Source: Defluviitaleaceae bacterium
Lineage (GTDB): Bacteria > Bacillota > Clostridia > Lachnospirales > WRAX01
Length of the DNA: 7,357 nt
Assembly: GCA_009784355.1 (NCBI GenBank)
Contig: WRBU01000051.1
Span: 1 to 7,357, forward strand
Reading direction: 5' to 3'
Shown: positions 1-5,969 of the stretch, piece by piece
Layout of the letters: each line of letters opens with the position of its first letter
Position numbering within the stretch: the stretch's first letter is position 1
Program-made: the position numbers and the translations under genes
Notes under the pieces: generated by a model
What the model was told of the DNA's origin: nothing
The model's database searches: none
The model's input: only the letters and a program-made list of their open reading frames with translations

Positions 1-123
1 AAAAACCTAGGCGTAAAAACCTAGGCGTAAAAACCTAGGCGTAAAAACCTAGGCGTAAAAACCTAGGCGTAAAAACCTAGGCGTAAAAACCTAGGCGTAA
101 AAACCTAGGCGTAAAAACCTAGG
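1..123. repeat. Perfect 14-bp tandem repeat array, unit aaaaacctaggcgt
   Basis: Eight identical head-to-tail copies of aaaaacctaggcgt fill positions 1-112. A ninth copy runs for 11 bases (113-123) and then diverges at 124, where g replaces the expected c. No substitution occurs in any copy. Each unit carries the 6-bp palindrome CCTAGG, so these palindromes recur every 14 bp next to an A5 tract. The array is not coding: because 14 is not a multiple of 3, every frame soon meets TAG on either strand. It has no spacers, so it is not CRISPR. The window opens on a unit boundary, so the true left end and copy number are unknown. It ends 41 bases before the start codon of the V4R gene, in the expected 5' leader or promoter region. 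Possible roles are a protein-binding array or a variable-number repeat affecting expression; neither is demonstrated. Confidence 0.97.
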
Positions 124-164
124 GGGATGCTTACAAATAATATTTAACATAGGAGGGTGTCATT

Positions 165-695
165 ATGGACAACATTTTTGCAACTGAAACAACACGTAAG
201 TTTCATTGGGGAGATTTAGGCGACATTAAAACAGGTCGTGGTGATTTGGGTGAAGAAATGCCTGTTGTATTGTATAGACTTTTACAATACACAATGGTAG
301 ACGCTATTTCACAAGAGCTTGGCCTTGAAAAAGCCAACCACTTTTTGTACAAAGCAGGCTATTTGGCAGGCGAAGAGTTTGCAAAAAACATTTTAGATAC
401 CAAACTAGAATTTGACCCATTTATTGCACATTTGCAAGAGGTGTTGAAGGCTCTTAAGGTAGGCATTTTACGCATTGAAAAGTTTAATCATGAAACAGGC
501 GAAATCATTATGACGGTAGCAGAAGACTTGGATTGCAGCGGTTTGCCTGTTACTGGCGAAGCTGTTTGTGTTTACGATGAAGGCTTTTTAAGCGGGGTCT
601 TGTTTGTTTACACGGGCAAAAACTATGAGGTAAAAGAAATTGACTGCTGGGCAACCGGCGACAGGGTTTGTCGTTTTAGAGGAGTTGTTGCATAG
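165..695 (+). CDS. V4R-domain (4-vinyl reductase type) small-molecule-binding protein, probable sensor
   Basis: A 176-residue soluble protein with no signal peptide or membrane segment. The C-terminal two thirds match the V4R domain, a fold found in sensors such as the XylR N-terminal region and in BchJ-like proteins, where it binds small ligands. The family hallmark cysteines are visible: C124 in DLDCSGLP, C135 in EAVCVYDEGF, and the closing pair C161 and C169 in DCWATGDRVCRF. The glycine-rich GFLSGVL stretch between them is also typical. Residues 1-60 hold the segment before the domain, with a YRLLQYTM helix. The ATG is preceded by a strong ribosome binding site, AGGAGGGTG at 152-160. The stop codon overlaps the GTG of the diguanylate cyclase gene by one base, so the two are surely co-transcribed and probably translationally coupled. 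I infer that it supplies ligand or metal input to that enzyme. The ligand is unknown, and actual vinyl reductase activity is unlikely to be its role. Confidence 0.85.
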   Translation: MDNIFATETTRKFHWGDLGDIKTGRGDLGEEMPVVLYRLLQYTMVDAISQELGLEKANHFLYKAGYLAGEEFAKNILDTKLEFDPFIAHLQEVLKALKVGILRIEKFNHETGEIIMTVAEDLDCSGLPVTGEAVCVYDEGFLSGVLFVYTGKNYEVKEIDCWATGDRVCRFRGVVA

Positions 696-1948
696 TGGCA
701 GTCGGTCAAGAGGTTGCAAAGACTTCTGAAACCCTGTTTTTGTACCTTAAAGACATAATTTATGAGCCTCAAAAGGCACAGCTAGACCTTGCTGATATTG
801 ATGAAGATTTTCACAAGCTAGGGCAGGGTCTAGCTTTTCTTGCCAAACTTTTGAACGACTTTAATGCCTTTGCTACAGATTTGAGCAAAGGAAATTTAAA
901 TGTAACCCCTCCTGGCAGAGAAAATATTATTGCAGGACCTTTAAAATCTTTACACGGAAACTTGCAACACCTTACGTGGCAGTCGCAGCAAGTAGCAAAG
1001 GGCGATTACAAGCAGCGTGTTGATTTTTTAGGTGAGTTTTCTGACGCATTTAACACAATGATTGAACAGCTTGAAGAAAGACAAAACGACCTCGAAGCCG
1101 AAATAGAGCACAGAAACACATTGATAAAATCCTTGGAAGCAGGTAATCAATTTTTAGCAAATGTAACTCGAAACGCTCCCAGTCAAATTTTTATAGTAGA
1201 TGCCAAAACAAGAGAAATTTTGCTGGTAAACGAAAAGGCAGAGGCAGCTTTGAGGGTTGACCCTGCATATATTAAACGTTTAATAGATTGTGTACAGCAA
1301 AATGACCACAAAGGCAACGAGGGTTATAATAAATTGGAAGCAGAAATTGAATATTTTAATAAGCCGCTTTTGGTTTCAATATTGTCGTACATGGTTACTT
1401 GGGAAGACAGGCAAGCAATAGCGATGGTTGTCGAAGATATAACAGCCGAAAAAGAGAAGTTTATAAAATTAGAAAATCAGGCATACAAAGACGCTTTGAC
1501 TGGGTTGTACAACCGTTTTTATGGGATGGAAATTCTAGGCGAATGGATTGATGCAAAAAAGCAGTTCGTATTAGTTTTTATAGACCTAGACTTTTTAAAA
1601 TACATTAACGACACATTTGGACATTATGAAGGCGACAGATATATACTTACAGCTGCAGAGTATTTCAAAAGTCTTAACAGTGACATATTAGCGTGTAGGC
1701 TTGGCGGCGATGAGTTTATGCTGTTAATGCCCGATATAGGCGAAGAAACTGCGCAAGAAATTATGAAATGTTGTCAAGAAAGAATTCAAAATGATGAATA
1801 TCTTGAAGGAAAAGAGTTTAAGTATGGAATTAGCTTTGGTACTGTCGAAGCGAATAAAGACACCAATATTTCACAAAGCGAGATACTCCATTTGGCAGAC
1901 GAACGCATGTACGAAAACAAAAGATTGCGCAAAGCAAATCGTCAATAA
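695..1948 (+). CDS. Soluble diguanylate cyclase with HAMP-like, PAS and GGDEF domains
   Basis: A 417-residue protein predicted to condense two GTP into cyclic di-GMP. In order: an N-terminal helical part; a HAMP-like helical region at about 55-130 (KGNLNV, HLTWQ near 92-96, AKGDYKQRVDF); a short coiled coil near 125-148; a PAS-like domain at about 152-252 ending in VVEDIT; and a GGDEF domain at about 258-415. The catalytic domain looks active: DALTGLYNR, FIDLDFLKYIND with metal-binding D297, FGHYEGD, and an intact GGDEF at 337-341. No transmembrane segment is seen, although HAMP regions usually adjoin one, so it is probably cytoplasmic. The inhibitory RxxD site normally found just before GGDEF is absent (N and I occupy those positions). 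The start is GTG in TAGTG, overlapping the V4R stop, with ribosome binding site AGAGGAG at 678-684, ten bases upstream. The V4R protein is the obvious candidate partner. A terminator follows the gene. Confidence 0.93.
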   Translation: MAVGQEVAKTSETLFLYLKDIIYEPQKAQLDLADIDEDFHKLGQGLAFLAKLLNDFNAFATDLSKGNLNVTPPGRENIIAGPLKSLHGNLQHLTWQSQQVAKGDYKQRVDFLGEFSDAFNTMIEQLEERQNDLEAEIEHRNTLIKSLEAGNQFLANVTRNAPSQIFIVDAKTREILLVNEKAEAALRVDPAYIKRLIDCVQQNDHKGNEGYNKLEAEIEYFNKPLLVSILSYMVTWEDRQAIAMVVEDITAEKEKFIKLENQAYKDALTGLYNRFYGMEILGEWIDAKKQFVLVFIDLDFLKYINDTFGHYEGDRYILTAAEYFKSLNSDILACRLGGDEFMLLMPDIGEETAQEIMKCCQERIQNDEYLEGKEFKYGISFGTVEANKDTNISQSEILHLADERMYENKRLRKANRQ

Positions 1949-1975
1949 TTAAAATAATAAAAATATCGAACATCT

Positions 1976-2013
1976 TACGCAGACAAAAAAACTTTGTCTG
2001 CGTATATATTTTT
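1976..2013 (+). terminator. Rho-independent terminator after the V4R/GGDEF unit
   Basis: A perfect 12-bp stem pairs 1976-1987 with 1993-2004 (core acgcagacaaa / tttgtctgcgt) around a 5-base loop (aaaac). It is followed by TATATTTTT at 2005-2013. It begins 28 bases after the stop codon of the GGDEF gene. An outer 6-bp pairing, atcgaa (1965-1970) with ttcgat (2012-2017), could extend the structure. It separates the signalling pair from the lipoprotein/ABC group. The upstream side is A-rich, so it might also work on the other strand, although no minus-strand gene is seen here. Confidence 0.85.
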
Positions 2014-2029
2014 CGATAAATAAAACTTT

Positions 2030-2034
2030 GGAGG
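2030..2034 (+). promoter_or_regulatory. Ribosome binding site deciding the lipoprotein start
   Basis: GGAGG lies eight bases before ATG 2043. It overlaps the alternative TTG start at 2028, which would add five residues (MEVFK) before the signal peptide, so the TTG start can be discarded. A promoter for this group should lie in or just after the terminator. TATATT at 2005-2010 resembles a -10 box, but no well-spaced -35 box accompanies it. Confidence 0.85.
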
Positions 2035-2042
2035 TTTTTAAA

Positions 2043-2711
2043 ATGAAAAGAGTGATTTTTACAGTTGCAGCAACGATTGTTGCGCTATTTGTATTTGTGG
2101 GGTGCAATATTTCATCTTCTGGGTCTGTTAGAGGTACGGGACCTATGGTTTTGCATCCCATCAATGCGTCAAATTTCACAGGCATTAACATTTCAGGGGG
2201 ATACGACATCACTTGGATTAACTCCCCTAATTTTAACGTAACCCTTGAAATTCAAGAAAATTTGTTTGGTTATGTTGAAACTAGCGTATCTAATGGTGTG
2301 TTTAGCCTGTCATCCAGCAGAGGTTTTAACACAAGCGGAGGCAATACACCAAGGCTTCGCATTTATGCCCCATTTATTGACAATATTGTTTTAAGTGGTG
2401 CTGCAGATATAACAGGCTGGGACACATTAGACCAAAACAGCCTCTCAATTAATATTTCAGGAGCTGCTGATATAGAGCTTGAAGGAAGAGTTGAAAATCT
2501 GCACATTAATGTATCAGGTGCATCAAATGTTAGTCTTTTTGACCTTGTTGCAACTCATGCGGTTATAGATGTATCAGGTGCAAGCGACGTTGATATTCAC
2601 GCTACTGAAACGCTGAATATTACACTTTCAGGAGTAGGAAATGTTAGGTATGACGGCAACCCAACTATAACCCGCAATGTATCGGGTCTAGGTGTCATTA
2701 GGGCTAGATAG
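2043..2711 (+). CDS. GIN-domain (DUF2807) beta-helix lipoprotein
   Basis: A 222-residue exported protein. Residues 1-20 form a lipoprotein-type signal peptide (MKR, then a hydrophobic stretch) ending at Cys21 in FVFVGC. Phe at -3 of the lipobox is atypical, but the Gly-Cys and the Ser-rich stretch after it (NISSSGS) fit lipid anchoring. The rest resembles the DUF2807 or 'GIN' family of cell-surface proteins, a right-handed beta-helix built of short rungs. Recurring SG[AV]-type turns begin at residues 117 (LSGAAD), 138 (ISGAAD), 157 (VSGASN), 177 (VSGASD), 195 (LSGVGN) and 213 (VSGLG), a period of 18-21 residues; ISGGYDI near the N-terminus belongs to the same pattern. The coding DNA carries an exact 12-base repeat, gtatcaggtgca, 60 bases apart (2511 and 2571). 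The ABC ATPase gene starts 37 bases downstream with no terminator between, suggesting one operon. Function is unknown in detail; a surface-exposed accessory or envelope role is inferred. Confidence 0.83.
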   Translation: MKRVIFTVAATIVALFVFVGCNISSSGSVRGTGPMVLHPINASNFTGINISGGYDITWINSPNFNVTLEIQENLFGYVETSVSNGVFSLSSSRGFNTSGGNTPRLRIYAPFIDNIVLSGAADITGWDTLDQNSLSINISGAADIELEGRVENLHINVSGASNVSLFDLVATHAVIDVSGASDVDIHATETLNITLSGVGNVRYDGNPTITRNVSGLGVIRAR

Positions 2712-2748
2712 GGCAAAAAACTAAAAACAAGAAAGAAGTGTGTACATA

Positions 2749-3504
2749 ATGCAAGCCATTTTATCAACAAACAATTTATGTAAAGTATTTTCTAGCACAG
2801 GTCATGAGCAGCATGTCCTAAAAGAGCTGGATTTAGAGATTTTTGAAGGTGATTTTACTGTTATAATGGGTCCATCCGGAGCGGGCAAGTCTACGTTGTT
2901 ATACGCCCTGTCAGGAATGGATAAGCCAACTCGTGGCAGCATTAATTTTTTAAATCAACAAATATGCGGACTGTCAAACGACGCTTTGGCGGTGTTTCGC
3001 CGTGATAATTGCGGCTTTGTTTTCCAGCAAACCTATTTATTGGACAATATGAGCATATTTGACAATATAATGGCGTGTGGACTTTTAGTCAATAAAAACC
3101 GCAAAGAAGTTGCCGCACGTGCAAAAAGTTTGCTGGCAAGTTTTGACATTGACGAAACAACATGGCGTAAGTTTCCATCACAGGTTTCTGGCGGGCAAGG
3201 TCAGCGCGCGGGTATTGCCCGTGCATTAATAAATAGTCCAAAAATTGTGTTTGCCGACGAACCAACGGGTGCGTTAAACTCCGCAAATGGGCAAGCTGTG
3301 CTTGATGCACTTTCAGAAGTAAACAAAAAAGGTCAAAGCGTTGTTATGGTAACACACGATTTGCGCTCTGCAATACGAGGCAACCGTATACTTTATTTTC
3401 GTGATGGCGGCATTGTTGGTGAATGTCATCTTGATAAATACGACAGTGATGAGAGCGCACGTCACACTACCCTTAAAAATTTCTTGCTAGAAATGGGGTG
3501 GTAA
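2749..3504 (+). CDS. ABC transporter ATP-binding protein, MacB/LolD/BceA type
   Basis: A 251-residue nucleotide-binding subunit that powers the FtsX-type permease encoded next. All core motifs are present: Walker A GPSGAGKST (41-49), Q-loop FQQ (Q93), signature VSGGQGQR (146-153), Walker B IVFADEPTGAL with D170 and E171, and the switch histidine H203 in VTHD. The ADEPTGALNS wording and the FRRDNCGFVFQQ stretch are typical of the lipoprotein-release, macrolide-export and peptide-antibiotic-resistance ATPases, which pair with FtsX permeases. The signature has G where many relatives have Q (SGGQQQR), a mild deviation that should be tolerated. ATG 2749 is preferred over GTG 2740: the purine stretch AAGAAGTG at 2733-2740 is then eight bases upstream, and the domain begins at once (ILSTNNLCKVF). 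The GTG start would add three residues. The ribosome binding site is weaker than those of the neighbouring genes. Confidence 0.92.
   Translation: MQAILSTNNLCKVFSSTGHEQHVLKELDLEIFEGDFTVIMGPSGAGKSTLLYALSGMDKPTRGSINFLNQQICGLSNDALAVFRRDNCGFVFQQTYLLDNMSIFDNIMACGLLVNKNRKEVAARAKSLLASFDIDETTWRKFPSQVSGGQGQRAGIARALINSPKIVFADEPTGALNSANGQAVLDALSEVNKKGQSVVMVTHDLRSAIRGNRILYFRDGGIVGECHLDKYDSDESARHTTLKNFLLEMGW
3495..3501 (+). promoter_or_regulatory. Weak ribosome binding site for the FtsX permease, inside the end of the ATPase gene
   Basis: GGGGTGG, within the last codons of the ATPase gene, lies five bases before GTG 3507. The alternative GTG at 3498 falls within this stretch and has no ribosome binding site of its own. 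I therefore favour 3507, two bases after the ATPase stop, which makes the protein begin MRSIWMLAAANLRK. Either choice implies translational coupling, and the difference is only three residues. Confidence 0.5.
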
Positions 3505-3506
3505 TT

Positions 3507-5831
3507 GTGAGAAGTATTTGGATGCTTGCAGCGGCAAATCTGCGTAAAAGCAAAAGTCAAACAGCGAGTATGATGATTTTAATACTCATTGCCGCTATGT
3601 TTTTAAATATTGGTCTTGTTTTGTTTTTTGAGGTAGGCAACTTTTTTGACGAAAGAGCCGAGGAGCTTAACGCACCGCATTTTGTCGCATTTACCCATGA
3701 TGAGGAGCAATTTGGGGTCAGATATAATTTCATTAAAGATTTTGACGGCGTTGAAGAAATTGAAACTCAAAGTGTGTTGAGGGCTTGGGGCGGTTTTTTT
3801 ATCAATGACAATTTAAGCAGCGGCACTTTAGTAGTATCTACCAAAAACGACGAGCAAACAATGAACCCTCCCAGTCTTGTGGGCGATTACCTCCCCCTTA
3901 TTAATAATGCTGTTTACATACCGCATTTTATGTTTTTAAGCGGGGGATTTAGCCTTGGCGATGAAATAGAATTTAATTTTTTACAAGACGACTTTGTTTT
4001 AACCATTGCAGGAAGCACGGAAGAGATTATGTTCGGCGACGGCATGATGATAAACACTTGGCGCATATATGTTTCGGATGATAAATTTGCGGCACTTTAT
4101 GCAGAGCATGAAGACGCAAGAATCACGATGCTATCCGCACGCATGACGCATGGCTGGGAGGCTTTGACGGCTGCTTTTCAAGCCGAGCTTCGTTCCGGAG
4201 AGCTGGATATAGTTTTGAATTATAACCATGTCCATTCAGCAAGAACAATGATACCAACAATAGCCTCATTGATGATTGTTGCATTTTCTCTTATACTGCT
4301 TATTATTGTTGCAATTGTTGCACGCTTTCGCATAAGCAATGATATAGAAGAAAGCATGACTAATATTGGGGTATTAAAAGCATCGGGGTATCGCAGCCGC
4401 CAAATAATGTCCTCCATTGTTTTACAGTTTACCATGATAACTTTTACTGGCGGCATGATAGGCATTGCGCTGGCGCAGCTTGCATTGCCCCTTGTAACAG
4501 GCATTTTAGAGCCAATGCTCGCCTTGCCTTGGAATCCCTCTTTCAACATATTCGCAATGGCTCTTGCTTTGGCGTTGATTTTTGTATTAATTTTGTTGTT
4601 TGTTTATATAACATCACGCCGCATAAACAAATTACATCCTCTCGTCGCATTACGCGGAGGCAAAGAAACCCAAAAGTACAAGAAAAATCATCTGCCTTTG
4701 GAAAAAACACGAGCTTCTTTGGGGGTTGTGCTTGCCGCAAAACATCTTTTTCAAAATATAAGGCAAACTATTATGGTTGCTATTATTGTTGGCGCGCTTG
4801 CCTTTGCGGGTGCCTCAGGACTTATCCTAAACCATAATGTAAACGTTGACATGACGGCATTTTTAAATGTTATTTTTGGAGAAACACCCGATGCCGCTAT
4901 TTTGTTAAACGACCCAAACGAGAGTGCCGACTTTATTGCATATGTAGAAGCAAATCTAGACATTGAAACGATTTATGGCTACCAAACCCTTCCCCTGCTG
5001 ATTAACGGCGAAACAGTTAATTTTGAAATTGTGCAAGATTTTTCATATTTGGAAGGTCACGCATTAATAAGCGGCCGCTTCCCTGCCTCTAACAGCGAAA
5101 TTGTAGTAGATGGTGCGGTTTTGTCAACGCTTGGCAAGCAAGTGGGCGATGTAGTGACAGTTAGCAGCGGTGATATAGAGCGGGACTTTACAATTACAGG
5201 CATAGTGCAAATTTGGGGCGGTTTTTTTGCCATGATGGATTTTGAATCAATGATACGTGTGCAACCCGACTTTATTTTCAGCACATTTTACGTGAATTTA
5301 ACCGAAAATGCAGATATTGATTTATTTGCGGAGCAAATAAGAGCAATAGGCAGCAATACAGAAGGCGGTCTTCTTATAGTCTTGTTTCAAGAGCAAATTG
5401 ATGCAACTTTTGCGGCAATGGGCGATATTTTCTCTATTGTTAATATAATTATATTGCTTGTAGTAGCCGGTGTTATTGTGCTTGTTCTTTATTTATTGGT
5501 TAAAACTATGGTTATACGTAGGCGTAGAGAATTTGGTACACAAAAAGCCTTGGGCTTTACCACATTCCAGCTAATGAACCAAATCGCTCTTGGGCTTACA
5601 CCGCCCGTTATTATAGGTGTTGTTTTAGGCTCTGTCGGGGGGTATCTGGGCTTTAACCATATATTTGTAATGCTTACAAGTGGCATGGGGATAGCAAGTG
5701 TGAACTTGTTCGTTCCCATAAACTGGCTGATAGTAGTTTCCATCGGTATTATAGTCCTCGCATACGCCACATCTATTGCAATAGCTTGGAGAATACGCAA
5801 AATATCGGCATATGCCTTGGTGACAGAGTAG
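3507..5831 (+). CDS. Duplicated FtsX-domain ABC transporter permease
   Basis: A membrane protein of about 774 residues and partner of the preceding ATPase. Hydrophobic segments lie near residues 20-41, 250-273, 305-328, 347-370, 421-442, 642-665, 697-720 and 740-762: eight in all, arranged as two four-helix halves. Each half has a large extracytoplasmic domain after its first helix (about 42-247 and 443-640). Each also carries the FtsX-type cytoplasmic loop after its second helix: IGVLKASGYRSRQI in the first and FGTQKALGFTTFQLM in the second. This two-halves-in-one layout is common in Gram-positive MacB-like permeases, which extrude or act on envelope molecules and peptides rather than moving solutes through a wide pore. 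The BceB peptide-resistance family is related but has ten helices, so it fits less well. No two-component system is in view. The substrate is unknown. An inverted-repeat element starts three bases after the stop codon. Confidence 0.9.
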   Translation: MRSIWMLAAANLRKSKSQTASMMILILIAAMFLNIGLVLFFEVGNFFDERAEELNAPHFVAFTHDEEQFGVRYNFIKDFDGVEEIETQSVLRAWGGFFINDNLSSGTLVVSTKNDEQTMNPPSLVGDYLPLINNAVYIPHFMFLSGGFSLGDEIEFNFLQDDFVLTIAGSTEEIMFGDGMMINTWRIYVSDDKFAALYAEHEDARITMLSARMTHGWEALTAAFQAELRSGELDIVLNYNHVHSARTMIPTIASLMIVAFSLILLIIVAIVARFRISNDIEESMTNIGVLKASGYRSRQIMSSIVLQFTMITFTGGMIGIALAQLALPLVTGILEPMLALPWNPSFNIFAMALALALIFVLILLFVYITSRRINKLHPLVALRGGKETQKYKKNHLPLEKTRASLGVVLAAKHLFQNIRQTIMVAIIVGALAFAGASGLILNHNVNVDMTAFLNVIFGETPDAAILLNDPNESADFIAYVEANLDIETIYGYQTLPLLINGETVNFEIVQDFSYLEGHALISGRFPASNSEIVVDGAVLSTLGKQVGDVVTVSSGDIERDFTITGIVQIWGGFFAMMDFESMIRVQPDFIFSTFYVNLTENADIDLFAEQIRAIGSNTEGGLLIVLFQEQIDATFAAMGDIFSIVNIIILLVVAGVIVLVLYLLVKTMVIRRRREFGTQKALGFTTFQLMNQIALGLTPPVIIGVVLGSVGGYLGFNHIFVMLTSGMGIASVNLFVPINWLIVVSIGIIVLAYATSIAIAWRIRKISAYALVTE

Positions 5832-5833
5832 TA

Positions 5834-5937
5834 ATACTAATTCCAATTTAATACATGGAGTGCCGACTGAGCCCCAAACGCAAGGCGTTTGGGATTAACG
5901 AGGGAGAGCAGTCCATGATTTTAAATGGGATTAGTAT
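5834..5937. repeat. MITE-like inverted-repeat element with inner hairpin
   Basis: Two 30-base arms, 5834-5863 and 5908-5937, are inverted copies with 24 of 30 Watson-Crick matches, one T.G wobble and no gaps. The outer ends are atactaat and attagtat; the inner ends are catggagtgc and gcagtccatg. Between them lies a second, perfect 9-bp hairpin, CCCAAACGC (5873-5881) with GCGTTTGGG (5885-5893), and an AAG loop. Dinucleotides TA at 5835-5836 and 5935-5936 could be a target duplication of an IS630/Tc1-type miniature element, but TA is self-complementary, so they may simply belong to the arms. The inner hairpin has no T-tract, so it is not a standard terminator. The element fills most of the gap between the two ABC operons. 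It may be a non-autonomous mobile element, a transcript-stabilising structure or a structured RNA. Confidence 0.7.
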
Positions 5938-5940
5938 AAC
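5935..5940 (+). promoter_or_regulatory. Possible -10 box at the edge of the inverted-repeat element
   Basis: TATAAC matches five of six positions of the TATAAT consensus and lies 30 bases before the start of the DrrA-type gene. No acceptable -35 box is found 16-18 bases upstream, where the sequence is the 3' arm of the element (around gtccatg), and there is no TG extension. This is a weak candidate, noted because the second ABC operon has no other visible promoter. Confidence 0.22.
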
Positions 5941-5969
5941 GATAAAAACGGAAAACGGAAGGAGAAGTT

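Noticed and set aside
1..123. CRISPR array or iteron origin
   Set aside because: Units are directly adjacent with no spacers, which excludes CRISPR. No replication initiator gene is nearby to support iterons.
131..150. Promoter -10 box (aataat) in front of the V4R gene
   Set aside because: Matches are poor and no -35 box is present at the right spacing, where the sequence is the A/C stretch of the repeat.
1949..2212. Minus-strand open frame of 87 codons
   Set aside because: It lies antisense over the terminator and the start of the lipoprotein gene, has no recognisable domain, and reads through the terminator hairpin.
4529..4837. Plus-strand open frame of 102 codons inside the FtsX permease gene
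   Set aside because: It is out of frame with a clearly coding membrane protein and has an unnatural composition rich in C, R and K.
5489..5846. Overlapping minus-strand open frames over the end of the permease gene
   Set aside because: They are antisense to a well-supported gene, have no domains and overlap one another.
5873..5893. Rho-independent terminator after the FtsX permease
   Set aside because: The 9-bp stem is perfect, but attaacgagg follows it rather than a T-tract. It is better explained as the core of the inverted-repeat element.
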